This document shows positions 46,714 to 57,242 of a stretch of DNA of 64,000 nt, one piece after another. The notes beneath the pieces are model-generated. The model was given only the letters and a program-made list of their open reading frames with translations. It did no database searches and was not told the origin of the DNA. The stretch is from Deltaproteobacteria bacterium (GTDB lineage Bacteria; Desulfobacterota; Desulfobaccia; Desulfobaccales; 0-14-0-80-60-11), in NCBI GenBank assembly GCA_003599195.1, contig QZIZ01000019.1, forward strand, positions 1 through 64,000, read 5' to 3'. Position 1 is the stretch's first letter, and each line of letters starts with the position of its first letter. Made by a program: the position numbers and the translations under genes.

Positions 46714-47919
46714 TCATCCCCACAACCTCCCCGGTGTCACCGGCTCCGCGGCGGGCAACTGTTGGGACATGAGGTGAAAGTAAATCCCTGCGTCCGCCAC
46801 TGCGCCCACCAGGGTCAAACCCACCAGGCGGCCCTCCCGGTAGGCCAGGCGGCGGTAATGGCCGCGGCGCCGGTCGAGTTCGCTGACTATCTCGACATCC
46901 TCGGCCTCCGGCTGCACTAACCCCCCGGTGATGATCTTGAAGCCCCGCAACGAAATGCTGTTTTGGGGCAGCAGGCCGGGGTAGCGCCGGTTTGCCCCGG
47001 CCATGTTGGCCCCGGCGATCTTCCCTTGCTCCACGGCCGCGGGCCAGATGGGGACATAAGCCGGTTGGCCGGTGAGGAGGTTAACTCCCTGAACACAGTC
47101 CCCCGCGGCATAAATCTCCGGCAGCCCGGTATTAAGCCGGGCGTCCACCGGCACGCCGCCGGCCGCGGCCAGGCCGCTGTCCGCCAGAAATTCCGTATTC
47201 GGCGTCACGCCGATGGCGAACAGCACGGCCTGAGCGGGCAGTTCCCGGCCGTCCGCCAGGGCCAGGGCCCGGACCCGGCCCTTGTACCCCGCCAAACCAA
47301 TGGGCTTGGTGTCGCAATAAACTTCAATGCCCCATTCTAATAGGGCGTTACCCAACATCGCCGCGGCCTGAGTATCCACCAGCCGGGGCAATACCTGGGA
47401 CTCCAGCTCCGCCAGGGCCACCCGGCAGCCTCGCCGGGCCAGGGCTTCAGCGGCCTTGAGGCCCACCGGCCCGGCTCCTGCAACCACCACCTCTGCGCCC
47501 TCGGGCAGGGCCGCGTCCAGGCGCCGCCAGTCCGCCAGGGTGCGCAGGGTAAAGACGCCCTCCAGGTCTTCCCCGGGGATGCCCGGCAGCCGGGGCCGGG
47601 CCCCGGAGGCGATGAGCAGCCGGTCGTAGGGACAGGCCCGTCCGGAGCGCAGGCGCACTTCCCGCTCCTCCGGGGCCACCTGGACCACCTGCTCCCCCAA
47701 GAGGGCTTCAAACCCCCATTCCTGGAAATAATCCGCGGCCTTAAGCCAGATCTTCTCCAGGCTTACCTCGCCGCTCAACAGATAGGTGAGCAGAGGCCTG
47801 CTGTAAGGAGGATGAGGCTCATCGCTGACCACGGTGACGGCGCCCCGGGGGTCCCACTGCCTGATGGTTTCCGCGGCGGCCAGCCCCGCGGCGCTGGCGC
47901 CGATGATTAGATAGCGCAT
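46714..47919 (-). CDS. NAD(P)/FAD-dependent pyridine nucleotide-disulfide oxidoreductase
   Basis: YLIIGASAAGLAAAETIRQWDP; VVVAGAGPVGLKAAEALARRG; EIYAAGDCVQGVN. Confidence 0.92.
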   Translation of the reverse strand: MRYLIIGASAAGLAAAETIRQWDPRGAVTVVSDEPHPPYSRPLLTYLLSGEVSLEKIWLKAADYFQEWGFEALLGEQVVQVAPEEREVRLRSGRACPYDRLLIASGARPRLPGIPGEDLEGVFTLRTLADWRRLDAALPEGAEVVVAGAGPVGLKAAEALARRGCRVALAELESQVLPRLVDTQAAAMLGNALLEWGIEVYCDTKPIGLAGYKGRVRALALADGRELPAQAVLFAIGVTPNTEFLADSGLAAAGGVPVDARLNTGLPEIYAAGDCVQGVNLLTGQPAYVPIWPAAVEQGKIAGANMAGANRRYPGLLPQNSISLRGFKIITGGLVQPEAEDVEIVSELDRRRGHYRRLAYREGRLVGLTLVGAVADAGIYFHLMSQQLPAAEPVTPGRLWG

Positions 47920-47969
47920 AATGTTATTTTACCGCGAAGCTGAGGCCCCAGGGAAGAAAAATAGCTGCT

Positions 47970-48075
47970 TATGGAAGGGCGAAAAGGGGAAGAGGGAAAA
48001 AGGGGAAAGGGGAAAAAATTTATTATGCCTCCAACCCTTCCCTTTTCGCCTTTTAACCTTTTCCCCTTTTCCCCC
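47970..48075. repeat. Second purine/pyrimidine inverted repeat (gaaaaggggaagagggaaaaagg... / ...ccttttccccttttccccc)
   Basis: Same organisation as 8336-8440; sits directly upstream of the IMP cyclohydrolase domain gene. Confidence 0.75.
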
Positions 48076-48195
48076 AGATATTTCCCATCTTGCATAACTT
48101 TCACTCCTGTAGTAGTGTCCTCTCCAGCCGGACCCGGCTTCGAAGGGCCAGCTTTCCGGTTCGCATTTCCCCATTTCCGAAGATTGCGGAGGCAG

Positions 48196-48801
48196 ATGAT
48201 GAAACCCATATCCCGGGCCTTGATAAGCGTTACCGACAAAGGCGGTTTGCTGGAGTTTGCCCAATTTCTAGCCAAGTATCAGGTGGAGATCCTGTCCACC
48301 GGCGGCACCGCCAAGATGCTCAGGGACGGCGGCGTGAAGGTGGTGGAAGTCTCCGATTACACCGGCTTTCCGGAAATGTTGGACGGCCGGGTGAAGACCC
48401 TGCACCCCAAAATCCACGGGGGCATTCTGGGCCGCCGGGACCTCCCCGCCCACCTGGAACAGATGGCCGCCCAAAAAATCCAACCCATCGACCTGGTGGT
48501 GGTCAACCTCTATCAGTTCGAAAAAGCGGTGGCCAAGCCCGGCTGCACCCTGGAAGACGCCATTGAAAACATCGATATCGGCGGGCCCACCCTGCTTCGG
48601 GCCGCGGCCAAGAATTACCAGGCGGTCACCGTGGTAGTGGACCCCGGGGATTACCACCGCCTCATGGACGAGATGAAGCTTAATAAGGGCGCGACCAGCC
48701 TGAGCACCCGCTTCAAACTGGCGAAAAAGGTCTTCAAGCTTACCAGCGAGTACGATACCGCCATTTACCATTATCTGGTGGACAAGGCTCCGGCCTGCTG
48801 A
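48196..48801 (+). CDS. IMP cyclohydrolase domain (N-terminal part of PurH) as a standalone ~200-aa protein
   Basis: [72 protein letters not shown]; ends after about 200 aa without the AICAR transformylase domain. Confidence 0.88.
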   Translation: MMKPISRALISVTDKGGLLEFAQFLAKYQVEILSTGGTAKMLRDGGVKVVEVSDYTGFPEMLDGRVKTLHPKIHGGILGRRDLPAHLEQMAAQKIQPIDLVVVNLYQFEKAVAKPGCTLEDAIENIDIGGPTLLRAAAKNYQAVTVVVDPGDYHRLMDEMKLNKGATSLSTRFKLAKKVFKLTSEYDTAIYHYLVDKAPAC

Positions 48802-49166
48802 TGGGTGCGCCTGCCTCGATTACCATGAGCCGGGGCCGGGTCCTGGACCTCACCGGCCCCTATTACTACCAGGACCTGCTCACCGGCATCGCCCAGGAGA
48901 TCCTCGCCGAGCTGGCCGAAATCGAGAAAGTGGACCTCCCCTCCCTGGCGGAGGAGGATTTCGAACAGGTGGTGAGCGTCACCCAGATCCGCCTGCTCAA
49001 CGAACTTTATTACTGCCTGGGGCAACTCCGGGCCGCGGGTGTGGAACTGGAGGTGAAACGGGCCATCCAGGACCTCCGGGATATCTGGAACCGTTACATC
49101 GACCAGACCCAGCGGCCCGCAGCCCTGAAATTTCAGGTGGAGCCGGGAGAAGACCAGGTGCAATGA
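48801..49166 (+). CDS. Hypothetical helical protein, translationally coupled (TGATG) to the preceding gene
   Basis: 121 aa; overlapping stop/start. Confidence 0.55.
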   Translation: MGAPASITMSRGRVLDLTGPYYYQDLLTGIAQEILAELAEIEKVDLPSLAEEDFEQVVSVTQIRLLNELYYCLGQLRAAGVELEVKRAIQDLRDIWNRYIDQTQRPAALKFQVEPGEDQVQ

Positions 49167-49527
49167 GAGGGAGAGGAACAATCTTTCCAGCAGGTGACTG
49201 TCTCTGGACGATCAGGACCTCATAAGATTTAACCCTAAACATTCCGCCAATCTTTCTATCAGATAACCTACATAAAATTACCTAACATAAATAAAATAAC
49301 TAGGCAAAAATAGGTAATTTTACCAGCTTTTTCCTAACCTAAATTTTCTTAAAATAATACTAAACTGAAATTTTGGCGAGGGCTGGGAAGTTAAGCCCAC
49401 CGTTTCCGGATTTTTACGGCAGGTGTGCGGATCGAAGTGGACATGAATTTCTACTGCCTCCTGAGGTTGATTTTCCAAACGTGAAAGATCTTTCGATTGA
49501 GCGTGATGGCGAAGCGTGGGGAGAATT

Positions 49528-50664
49528 ATGAAAAGTTACTATGGCGATAAAACCGTCTTGATTACCGGATCAGCCGGCACCGTGGGCACGGAAATCGTCC
49601 GCCAGTTGGTGGCGCTCGCACCCAAGGAACTCCGGATTCTGGATAATAATGAATCCGCTTTGTTTTTTCAGGGCAATGAATACCGGCATGCCGGCCGGGT
49701 GATCCCTTACCTGGGCGACGTCAGGGACGACCAGAAACTGGCCAACGTCACCAGGGGAGTGGACATTATCTTTCATCTGGCCGCGTTTAAGCACGTGGGT
49801 TTCGCAGAATACAATCCCTTCGAGGCGGTGCAAACCAATATTCTCGGAGTGAAACATGTGGCTCAGGCCGCCCAGATCAATCACGTCTCCCGGGTGATCT
49901 TCGCCAGTTCCGATAAGGCCGTCAACCCCACCAACGTCATGGGCACCTCCAAACTCATGGGGGAGCGCATCTTCACTGCAGCCAACATTTTTCACAACAA
50001 CGGCAGCCAGATATTCTCCAGCGTCCGCTTCGGCAACGTCCTGGGCTCCCGGGGTTCGGTGGTTCCCATTTTTGCCAAACAGATCCTGTCCGGCGCCACG
50101 GTGACCGTCACCGACGCCCGCATGACCAGGTTCGTGATGACCGTGCAGGAGGCCGCCAACCTGCTGCTGGAAGCGCCTTTCATCGCTTGCGGGGGTGAGG
50201 TTTTGGTCACCAAGATGTTGGCCATGCGCATCATCGATCTGGCCCACGCCATGATCGAACTGCTGACCGCCAGAACCGGCATGGACCCGGGGTCCATTCC
50301 CATCAAATTCGTGGGCGCCATGCCCGGCGAGAAGCTCTATGAGGAATTGATGACCGAGGAGGAAGTGGGCCGCACCAAGGAACTCCCCACGATGTTCGCC
50401 ATCCTCCCGGCTCTGCGGGGTTATTACCAAAAGATTGAATATAACTATCAAAATTTGCTGCCGGAGGTGGAAAACCGGCGCCCCTACATCTCCAACCTGG
50501 AGATTCCCATGACCATTGAGGAGATCAAGGCCTACCTGGAAGACTACGGTATTCTGGATGAATTCCTGCCGCCGGGAAAGCCTTATGATCTGCTGTATCC
50601 CGCTCCCGACCTGGACCTGGAAACGGCAACGCAGAAATCTCCGCGGCCGGTCAAACTGCAATGA
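49528..50664 (+). CDS. Polysaccharide-biosynthesis NDP-sugar dehydratase/epimerase (CapD/FlaA1-like SDR)
   Basis: KTVLITGSAGTVGTEIVRQLVALAPKELRILDNNESALFFQ; SSDKAVNPTNVMGTSKLMGERI; SVRFGNVLGSRGSVVPIF. Confidence 0.9.
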   Translation: MKSYYGDKTVLITGSAGTVGTEIVRQLVALAPKELRILDNNESALFFQGNEYRHAGRVIPYLGDVRDDQKLANVTRGVDIIFHLAAFKHVGFAEYNPFEAVQTNILGVKHVAQAAQINHVSRVIFASSDKAVNPTNVMGTSKLMGERIFTAANIFHNNGSQIFSSVRFGNVLGSRGSVVPIFAKQILSGATVTVTDARMTRFVMTVQEAANLLLEAPFIACGGEVLVTKMLAMRIIDLAHAMIELLTARTGMDPGSIPIKFVGAMPGEKLYEELMTEEEVGRTKELPTMFAILPALRGYYQKIEYNYQNLLPEVENRRPYISNLEIPMTIEEIKAYLEDYGILDEFLPPGKPYDLLYPAPDLDLETATQKSPRPVKLQ

Positions 50665-51111
50665 GGATGCTTCTCTGGGATTGAGCCGAAGGCGCACCCG
50701 GGGGTCTTCCCCACCCGGGGGCGGACATATGGGGCCTTGCCGGCAAATTCATCTGTCTACCGCGGCGTAAGCAAAGCGCAGATCTTTCCCATTCAAAATT
50801 TTCTACAAAATTCCCTTAGTTATCCCCAGCAGAGAGCAACAACCGGAAGCCCAGGCAAAGGGAACACTATCCCTTTTGTTTAGCGGGCTCGTCCCTGGAG
50901 GATTAATTGCGGATATATACAACGATTTTTCCATACATTAAATAGGTAATTATGCCTATTGATTATAGGCCAGCTAAAAATCAAACTATACTTAGGCTTT
51001 TTGGCAACACCTATATTTTGTCGAAGGGGCCGGACCAGCGCAAGTTCATAAAATATTGACCTTCAAACTTCGATAATGCCCCTGGAGAACAACAAAAAGG
51101 AGGAGCGGAAT

Positions 51112-53172
51112 ATGAAACGATTTCATCGACAAGGAAAAATCATCCTTGCCGCGGTCCTGGGGCTGGCCTTGCTCCCCGGACCGGTCTGGGGACAATCCCT
51201 GAAAACCGTCCAGGTGCCGGAACCCCCCACCCTTTCCAGTTTTGTGAGAGATAAAGCCGCGGCCATTCAGTTGGGGAAGGCCCTCTTCTGGGATATGCAG
51301 GTGGGCAGCGACGGGGTCACGGCCTGCGCCAGTTGCCATTTCCACGCCGGGGCTGACAGCCGCACCCGGGCCCAACTCAACCCGGACACCCTGGGAGGGG
51401 ATGCCACTTTCCAGGCCGGGGGGCGCAACACCAATTTGGGCCGGAGCAAATTCCCCTTTGTCAAGTTTGTCAATCCCGACGATCCCAGTGCCGGGGTCCT
51501 TAGGGATTGGAACGACGTGGTTTCCTCCCAGGGGGTGCGCCTCACCCTGTTCACGGATATCGTGCCCGGCAACGCCGTGGATGCCGGGGTCTCCCAGCGG
51601 GATCCGGTTTTCCGGTTCCAGCGGCGGGTGGAGCCCCGCAATACTCCCACCATGATCAATGCGGTCTTTAACTTCGCCAATTTTTGGGACGGCCGGGCCA
51701 ATAACGTCTTCAACGGCGCCAATCCCTTCGGGGCCATGGATACGGACGCGGCCGGAAATCCCAATAAAAGGATCGTGAAAAATGTCGCCGGAGTCCTGAC
51801 CCCGGTGCTCATCCGCATCCGCAACGCCAGCCTGGCTTCCCAGGCCACGGGTCCGCCTCTGAGCGACTTCGAGATGTCCTGGAGGGGCCGCACCTGGCCC
51901 AAGGTTGGCAAGAAGATGCTCAGCCTGGCCCCCTTGGCCCAGCAGGTGGTGCATCCCCAGGACAGCGTCCTGGGCCTGCTCGCCAACTCCACCCTGGTCA
52001 ACGGCGTGCCCTCCAATGTTCCCGGGATCAACACCACCTATGAGGCTCTGATCAAGAAAGCCTTTTTCGGTTCGTATTGGGGCAATACCACCCAAATAGT
52101 GACTTTTAACGCCGAGGGGCTGCCCACGGTCCTGCCCCACCCCGGCAGGCCCTTGACCACTGACGAATACACGCAGATGGAGGCCAACTTCAGCCTTTTC
52201 TTCGGTCTGGCCGTGCAGCTCTACGAGGCGACCTTGATCGCGGACGACACCCCCTTCGACCGGTTCCAGGATGGTTTTCCCAATTCCCTTACCCCCGAGC
52301 AGGTGTTCGGCATGCAGATTTTCGATTTTGCCCAATGCTCGGTGTGCCATGCAGGCGCAGAAATGACTGCCGCGTCCGTGGCCAATCTTCTCCTGAACCC
52401 AAATCCCCCGCCTCCGGGGCAGATCAATGTGCCCGACCCCACCAAAAATCCCCTGAACGCCATCGAACAGATGCCGTTCACGGTGGGGGAAGGCCTTTAT
52501 GACGTGGATTTCGTCCATATCAGCGTGGTGCGCCAGTCCAACGACCCGGGCCGGGGGGGGACCGCGCCCTTTATCAACCCCCGCACCGCGGCCGAATATC
52601 CCCTTTCCTGGTCGGTTCTGGGCCAGTTGAAAAGGGACGGGCTGCTGCCGCCCTCGGTGGCCGCGTTTACCCCCAACCTGCCGGTGGGCTTCCAGGCGAA
52701 TTTCACCCGGCCTTTCCCGGACCGGGCGGTCAATAGCGGGGCCATGAAAGTCCCCCAACTGCGCAACATTGACCTGACCGGCCCCTATTTCCACAACGGT
52801 GGAGCCGCCACCCTGATGCAGGTGGTGGACTTTTATACCCGGGGCGGGAACTTTCGCTTCGGGAATTTTCCCGACATAACTGAAGCAATGGACGGCGACG
52901 TTCCTGCTGAGGTTGCCCCAGTCGGCTTTTTGATCGGCAATACCGCCGCTCAAAGGGCCCTGGTGGCCTTCCTCCAGGCCCTCACCGACCCCCGGGTCAA
53001 AGAAGAGCAAGCTCCCTTTGATCATCCTCAACTCTTCGTGCCCCAGGGCATCGATCCCGTCACCAGAATCGAAGTTATTAACGAGATTCCGCCGGTGGGC
53101 GCGGGCGGCCGCATACCTGCCGGATTGCTGCCCCTGCAGCCCTTCCTGAACGTGAACCAATTCTCGCCGTAA
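51112..53172 (+). CDS. Secreted di-heme cytochrome c peroxidase / MauG-like protein
   Basis: Signal peptide; heme motifs CASCH and CSVCH; GGRNTNLGRS; VPQLRNIDLTGPYFHNG. Confidence 0.87.
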   Translation: MKRFHRQGKIILAAVLGLALLPGPVWGQSLKTVQVPEPPTLSSFVRDKAAAIQLGKALFWDMQVGSDGVTACASCHFHAGADSRTRAQLNPDTLGGDATFQAGGRNTNLGRSKFPFVKFVNPDDPSAGVLRDWNDVVSSQGVRLTLFTDIVPGNAVDAGVSQRDPVFRFQRRVEPRNTPTMINAVFNFANFWDGRANNVFNGANPFGAMDTDAAGNPNKRIVKNVAGVLTPVLIRIRNASLASQATGPPLSDFEMSWRGRTWPKVGKKMLSLAPLAQQVVHPQDSVLGLLANSTLVNGVPSNVPGINTTYEALIKKAFFGSYWGNTTQIVTFNAEGLPTVLPHPGRPLTTDEYTQMEANFSLFFGLAVQLYEATLIADDTPFDRFQDGFPNSLTPEQVFGMQIFDFAQCSVCHAGAEMTAASVANLLLNPNPPPPGQINVPDPTKNPLNAIEQMPFTVGEGLYDVDFVHISVVRQSNDPGRGGTAPFINPRTAAEYPLSWSVLGQLKRDGLLPPSVAAFTPNLPVGFQANFTRPFPDRAVNSGAMKVPQLRNIDLTGPYFHNGGAATLMQVVDFYTRGGNFRFGNFPDITEAMDGDVPAEVAPVGFLIGNTAAQRALVAFLQALTDPRVKEEQAPFDHPQLFVPQGIDPVTRIEVINEIPPVGAGGRIPAGLLPLQPFLNVNQFSP

Positions 53173-53200
53173 AGGACGGAGCAGCACCACCTGAAGGACA

Positions 53201-53238
53201 AAACGGCCGGGTAATACCCGGCCGTTTCTTTTTCTTTT
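53201..53238 (+). terminator. Intrinsic terminator after the cytochrome c peroxidase gene
   Basis: AAACGGCCGGGTAATACCCGGCCGTTT + CTTTTTCTTTT. Confidence 0.85.
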
Positions 53239-53428
53239 ACCAAGGGGACGATTCGGGGAGAGCCCGGCCCATCCGCACCCCACGGACTGGAGCCGGTAGC
53301 GGCGGCCCGTAGCAATAATTACCTAGATAAATCTTATTGTAATAGTATTATTTACTAGAGTAGATTATCAAAAGTTAGATACCCTTACCGGCCTTTATGC
53401 CTATACAAAAATAGGTACAGGGAGCTAC

Positions 53429-53456
53429 TTGACATTTTTTTCTGTGTAAGTATAAT
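53429..53456 (+). promoter_or_regulatory. Strong sigma70 consensus promoter before the exopolysaccharide export gene
   Basis: TTGACA (53429-53434), 16-nt spacer, TATAAT (53451-53456); leader about 180 nt. Confidence 0.72.
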
Positions 53457-53641
53457 TTATTTCAACAATATTTGCCTCTAACGGCAGATAATTTTGACAT
53501 ATTCATTAAATCTTAATGACAAATTTTTGAGAGAACTTAACATTAAGAAATAAACAACTTCAGACTCCCCAAAGTCTTATCAAAAAGGAACAGGGGAATT
53601 CGTCTGTCCCTCCCAAAATATTGGCGGATGAGGATTTGCCG

Positions 53642-54697
53642 ATGAATTCAGGAAAATTTTGGATGCTGCTTCTAATTATCTGTTTGGGGCTGGTGGGCTG
53701 CGGCGGCCCTGGAGCTCACCAGATGGCGCCCCAGCAGATCGCGGCCCAGGTGGACTCCAAGAGCAAGCAAAGCCAGCAGCTTCAGGAGCAGTTGTTGAAA
53801 CAGATGGCCATGACCGCTGCGATCAGGGATTATCGAGACTATAAAGTGGGCTCGGAGGACATGTTGGCAATCACTTGCCTGGGCACGGATAAGCTGAATA
53901 CCGAGGCCCGGGTCAATGGCCAGGGCGAGATCAGCCTGATGCTGGTGGGGCCGGTCAAGGTGGAGGGCTTAACCGCCACTGAGATCGAGAAGAAGCTGGC
54001 CCAGCTCTATCAGGAAGGGGATTACCTGCGAAATCCGCAAATAACGGTGGCCGTCAAGGAATTCCGCCATCAGAAAGTGGCCGTCACCGGCGCGGTCAAC
54101 AAACCGGATACTTACACCCTCATCGGCCCCCGCACCCTGCTGGAGGTGCTGGGGATGGCCGGCGGACTCACGAATAATGCCGGCGAGGTGGCCCATGTGG
54201 TCCGCCCCTACAAAGGCAAGGAGACCTCCAAAGAGGGTATGACCCGGCAGTCTTTCACCCCGGGCACGGAGACCATCATGGTGGATCTGAACCGGGCTTT
54301 GATCAAGGGAGACCCGGGGGTAAATATTGCCATCCGTAGCGGGGATGTGGTCCATGTCCCCTTTGCCCATCTCGCCTATGTCCTGGGTGCGGTTGCCAGA
54401 CCCGGGGAGGTCCCCATCAAGAATAATATGACGGTGACCAAGGCCGTGGCCCAGGCCGGGGGCCAGCACATCATCCTCAGCTCCAACAACGCCTCCATTT
54501 TACGGATGGATGAGAACGGCCAACGCCAGACCATTCCGGTAAACCTTGCCTCCATCACTAAGGGCACTGAACCGGACATCCCCTTGAAGGAAAATGACAT
54601 CGTCTTCGTCCAAGAGAGCGGGGCGCGGCGGTTCTTCTTTGATTTCAAATTCTTTATGCCCGGCAATGTCGGCATGGGCATCCCGGGCCTGATCTAG
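53642..54697 (+). CDS. Polysaccharide export outer membrane lipoprotein (Wza-like)
   Basis: Lipobox LVGCGG; YKVGSEDMLAITCLGTDKLNTEARVNGQGEISLMLVGPVKVEGLT; SLBB-like repeats. Confidence 0.9.
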   Translation: MNSGKFWMLLLIICLGLVGCGGPGAHQMAPQQIAAQVDSKSKQSQQLQEQLLKQMAMTAAIRDYRDYKVGSEDMLAITCLGTDKLNTEARVNGQGEISLMLVGPVKVEGLTATEIEKKLAQLYQEGDYLRNPQITVAVKEFRHQKVAVTGAVNKPDTYTLIGPRTLLEVLGMAGGLTNNAGEVAHVVRPYKGKETSKEGMTRQSFTPGTETIMVDLNRALIKGDPGVNIAIRSGDVVHVPFAHLAYVLGAVARPGEVPIKNNMTVTKAVAQAGGQHIILSSNNASILRMDENGQRQTIPVNLASITKGTEPDIPLKENDIVFVQESGARRFFFDFKFFMPGNVGMGIPGLI

Positions 54698-54840
54698 GCG
54701 TCAAGCCGACCAAGGTCCTGCGGGCCTACCGCCCCGGGAACCTTGGCGGCGGCGGCGCTAAGATAAGGTTAACGGCCAATAAAAAAGGACTCTGAGATCA
54801 AGGGTCTGAATTTCAGGATCAGTTTTTAAGGATCTATCCT

Positions 54841-57135
54841 ATGCAAAATGAAACCCCGAACTACATGCTTGTACCTTCTTCTCCCTCCATGCCCCCCGCC
54901 CTGGACAGCTATTACAAAGGCGAGACTGAAGAGGTCTCACACCTGCGGGATTACTGGCACATCCTCTTGAAGCGCAAGTGGTGGTTCCTCGGCGTGTTAT
55001 TGGGGACGGTGGGCCTGACCTTGTCGGTCAGCGGTTTGATGTCCCCCATTTATAAGGTCACCACCACCATCCAGATCCTCCAGGATAATCCTTCGGCCTT
55101 GGTGGGCGGACAAAACACCGATCCCCTGGGAGCCTTAACCGGTTCCAGTTCCGTGGATAAATTTTACGAAACCCAGTACAACATCCTCAAAAGCCCCACC
55201 ATTGCCAAGGGCCTCATCGACACCCTGAACCTGAAGGAGCATCCATCTTACAAAAAGGTGGAAAGAGACTATCCCAAGGACTCTCCCGAAGCTATCAAAG
55301 ACAGATATGCCTGGGCCCTGCTGGATAGTCTGAAAGTGGACCCGGTCAAGAACTCGTTTTTAGTGGATGTCTCCTTTAAGTCCACGGACAAGAATATGGC
55401 CTGGAAGATCACGGAGGCCATACCCAAAGAATATTTGAAATTGTCCATGAGCACCCGGGAGCAGTCCTATACCACCCTGCGGGAATGGCTGGATAAGGAG
55501 CTGGTCCGTCTGGGCCAGAAGCTGCAAGACTCCGAACGGACTCTGTACGCTCATGGCCAGAAACAGGACTTTCTGTCCATGGAAGAGCCCGAAGTGAACG
55601 TCGTGGTCAAAAAATATGTGGCGGTGAGCCAGGCATTGACCGCGGCCCAGGCCGACAAGGCCAATAAGGAAGCCCAGTATAAACAGATCAAGGAACAGGG
55701 CGCGGATGCGCCGCTGATCACCAACCATCCCCTGGTTACGGCGTTGCGCCAGTCATTGATCGATCTCGAGGGCCAGGTTTCCGGACAAAGCAAGATCTTC
55801 GGACCTAATTTCCCCGAGCAGGCGTCCATCAGCGCCAGGATGAGGGAAGTGCGCCAGCGTCTCAACCAGGAGGTCAGGCGCCTGGAGGCCAGCATTAAGG
55901 CGGATTATGAAGCCGCTACCAAGTCGGAAGCCTTACTGCAAAAGGAATTCGATCTCCAACGCTCCAAGATGGTGGACCTGCAAAACGATCTGGTCCATCA
56001 TCACGTCTTGAAACGGGACCTGCAGACCAACCAGACCCTTTATGAAGGCCTGCTGGCCCGTATGAAAGAAGCCAGCGTGGCCAGCACCATGGTGGCCAGC
56101 AACGTGTCGGTCATCACCCCGGCTCTTGATCCTTACGAGCCCTGGTTGCCCAAGTATCTGCTATTCACGGTCCTGGCGGTGGTCCTCGGCTCCATGTTCG
56201 GCATGGGAACCTCCTTCTTCGTCGAATACATGGATGACTCCATCAAGACCATGGAAGAAATGGAGAAGATCTGCCATATCTCCTCCCTGGGAGTCATTCC
56301 CATGATGAAGGAAGATTCCTGGAAATTACCCATGGTCGGCCGGGAATCCCGGATGCTTACCGGCCCCGGCGCCGATACCCAGGGGCCGGCGGAGGCTCCT
56401 TCCCCCGTGGAACTCCTGTCTTACAACAATCCCATGTCCATGCTCGGGGAGGCCATCCAGCACATCCGCACTTCGCTGCTGCTCTCAACCTCGGAGGCGC
56501 CGCCCAAGGTCATCGTCATCACCAGCGGCAATCCCGGGGAGGGCAAAACCACGGTCTCCGTGAATCTGGCAGCCGCGTTGGCCGGTCCCGACCGCCGCTG
56601 CGTTATTTTGGACTGCGACCTTAGAAAAGCCAGGGTTCATCAGGTCTTCCGGCAGCCCGTGCAACCCGGCCTCACCAATTACCTTACCGGCGCCTCGGCC
56701 TTGGAAGACGTCCTCCGCACCACCTCGGTGCCCAATCTCTATTTCCTGCCGGCCGGCCCGACGCCGCCCAATCCCAACGAGCTTTTCAGTTCCTCGGCTT
56801 TCACCAACCTCATCAATCACCTCCGGGGCGAATTCGATCACATTATCCTGGATTCGCCTCCCATCATCGGCTTTGCCGACGGGCGGACCATTTCCACCAT
56901 CGCCGATGGAGTGCTGCTGGTGATCAGACACCACTTCACCACCCGGGAAGCCGGGCAACTGGCCATGCAATTGCTGTCCCAGAACAATGCCCGTATCCTG
57001 GGCGGGATCCTGACCATGACCAAAAAAGAGCGCATGGGATATGGCGGCTACTACGGCTACTTCAAGAATTATCACAAATATTATGGCGGTTATAATAAGC
57101 AGGATACTGGGGAGGGAAAGCAGACTCAACATTAA
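54841..57135 (+). CDS. Polysaccharide biosynthesis tyrosine autokinase (Wzc-like)
   Basis: Wzz domain; ITSGNPGEGKTTVSVNLAAALAGPDRRCVILDCDLRKARVH; Tyr-rich C-terminus YGGYYGYFKNYHKYYGGY. Confidence 0.93.
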   Translation: MQNETPNYMLVPSSPSMPPALDSYYKGETEEVSHLRDYWHILLKRKWWFLGVLLGTVGLTLSVSGLMSPIYKVTTTIQILQDNPSALVGGQNTDPLGALTGSSSVDKFYETQYNILKSPTIAKGLIDTLNLKEHPSYKKVERDYPKDSPEAIKDRYAWALLDSLKVDPVKNSFLVDVSFKSTDKNMAWKITEAIPKEYLKLSMSTREQSYTTLREWLDKELVRLGQKLQDSERTLYAHGQKQDFLSMEEPEVNVVVKKYVAVSQALTAAQADKANKEAQYKQIKEQGADAPLITNHPLVTALRQSLIDLEGQVSGQSKIFGPNFPEQASISARMREVRQRLNQEVRRLEASIKADYEAATKSEALLQKEFDLQRSKMVDLQNDLVHHHVLKRDLQTNQTLYEGLLARMKEASVASTMVASNVSVITPALDPYEPWLPKYLLFTVLAVVLGSMFGMGTSFFVEYMDDSIKTMEEMEKICHISSLGVIPMMKEDSWKLPMVGRESRMLTGPGADTQGPAEAPSPVELLSYNNPMSMLGEAIQHIRTSLLLSTSEAPPKVIVITSGNPGEGKTTVSVNLAAALAGPDRRCVILDCDLRKARVHQVFRQPVQPGLTNYLTGASALEDVLRTTSVPNLYFLPAGPTPPNPNELFSSSAFTNLINHLRGEFDHIILDSPPIIGFADGRTISTIADGVLLVIRHHFTTREAGQLAMQLLSQNNARILGGILTMTKKERMGYGGYYGYFKNYHKYYGGYNKQDTGEGKQTQH

Positions 57136-57242
57136 GGCGGCGGCAGGAAAGACGCCTGCCAATCTCTACTGAAACCGGAACTTACTCAGGGTGGAGCCAC
57201 AGGGATTGCGGCCTGAGGAATAATGATAAAAGAGAAGAGTCG

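Noticed and set aside
49570-50697. 375-aa minus-strand ORF
   Set aside because: Antisense to the CapD-like gene with strong homology on the plus strand.
51046-53283. 745-aa ORF on the minus strand
   Set aside because: Antisense to the clearly recognisable cytochrome c peroxidase gene; low-complexity G/H/R/Q-rich translation typical of high-GC shadow ORFs.
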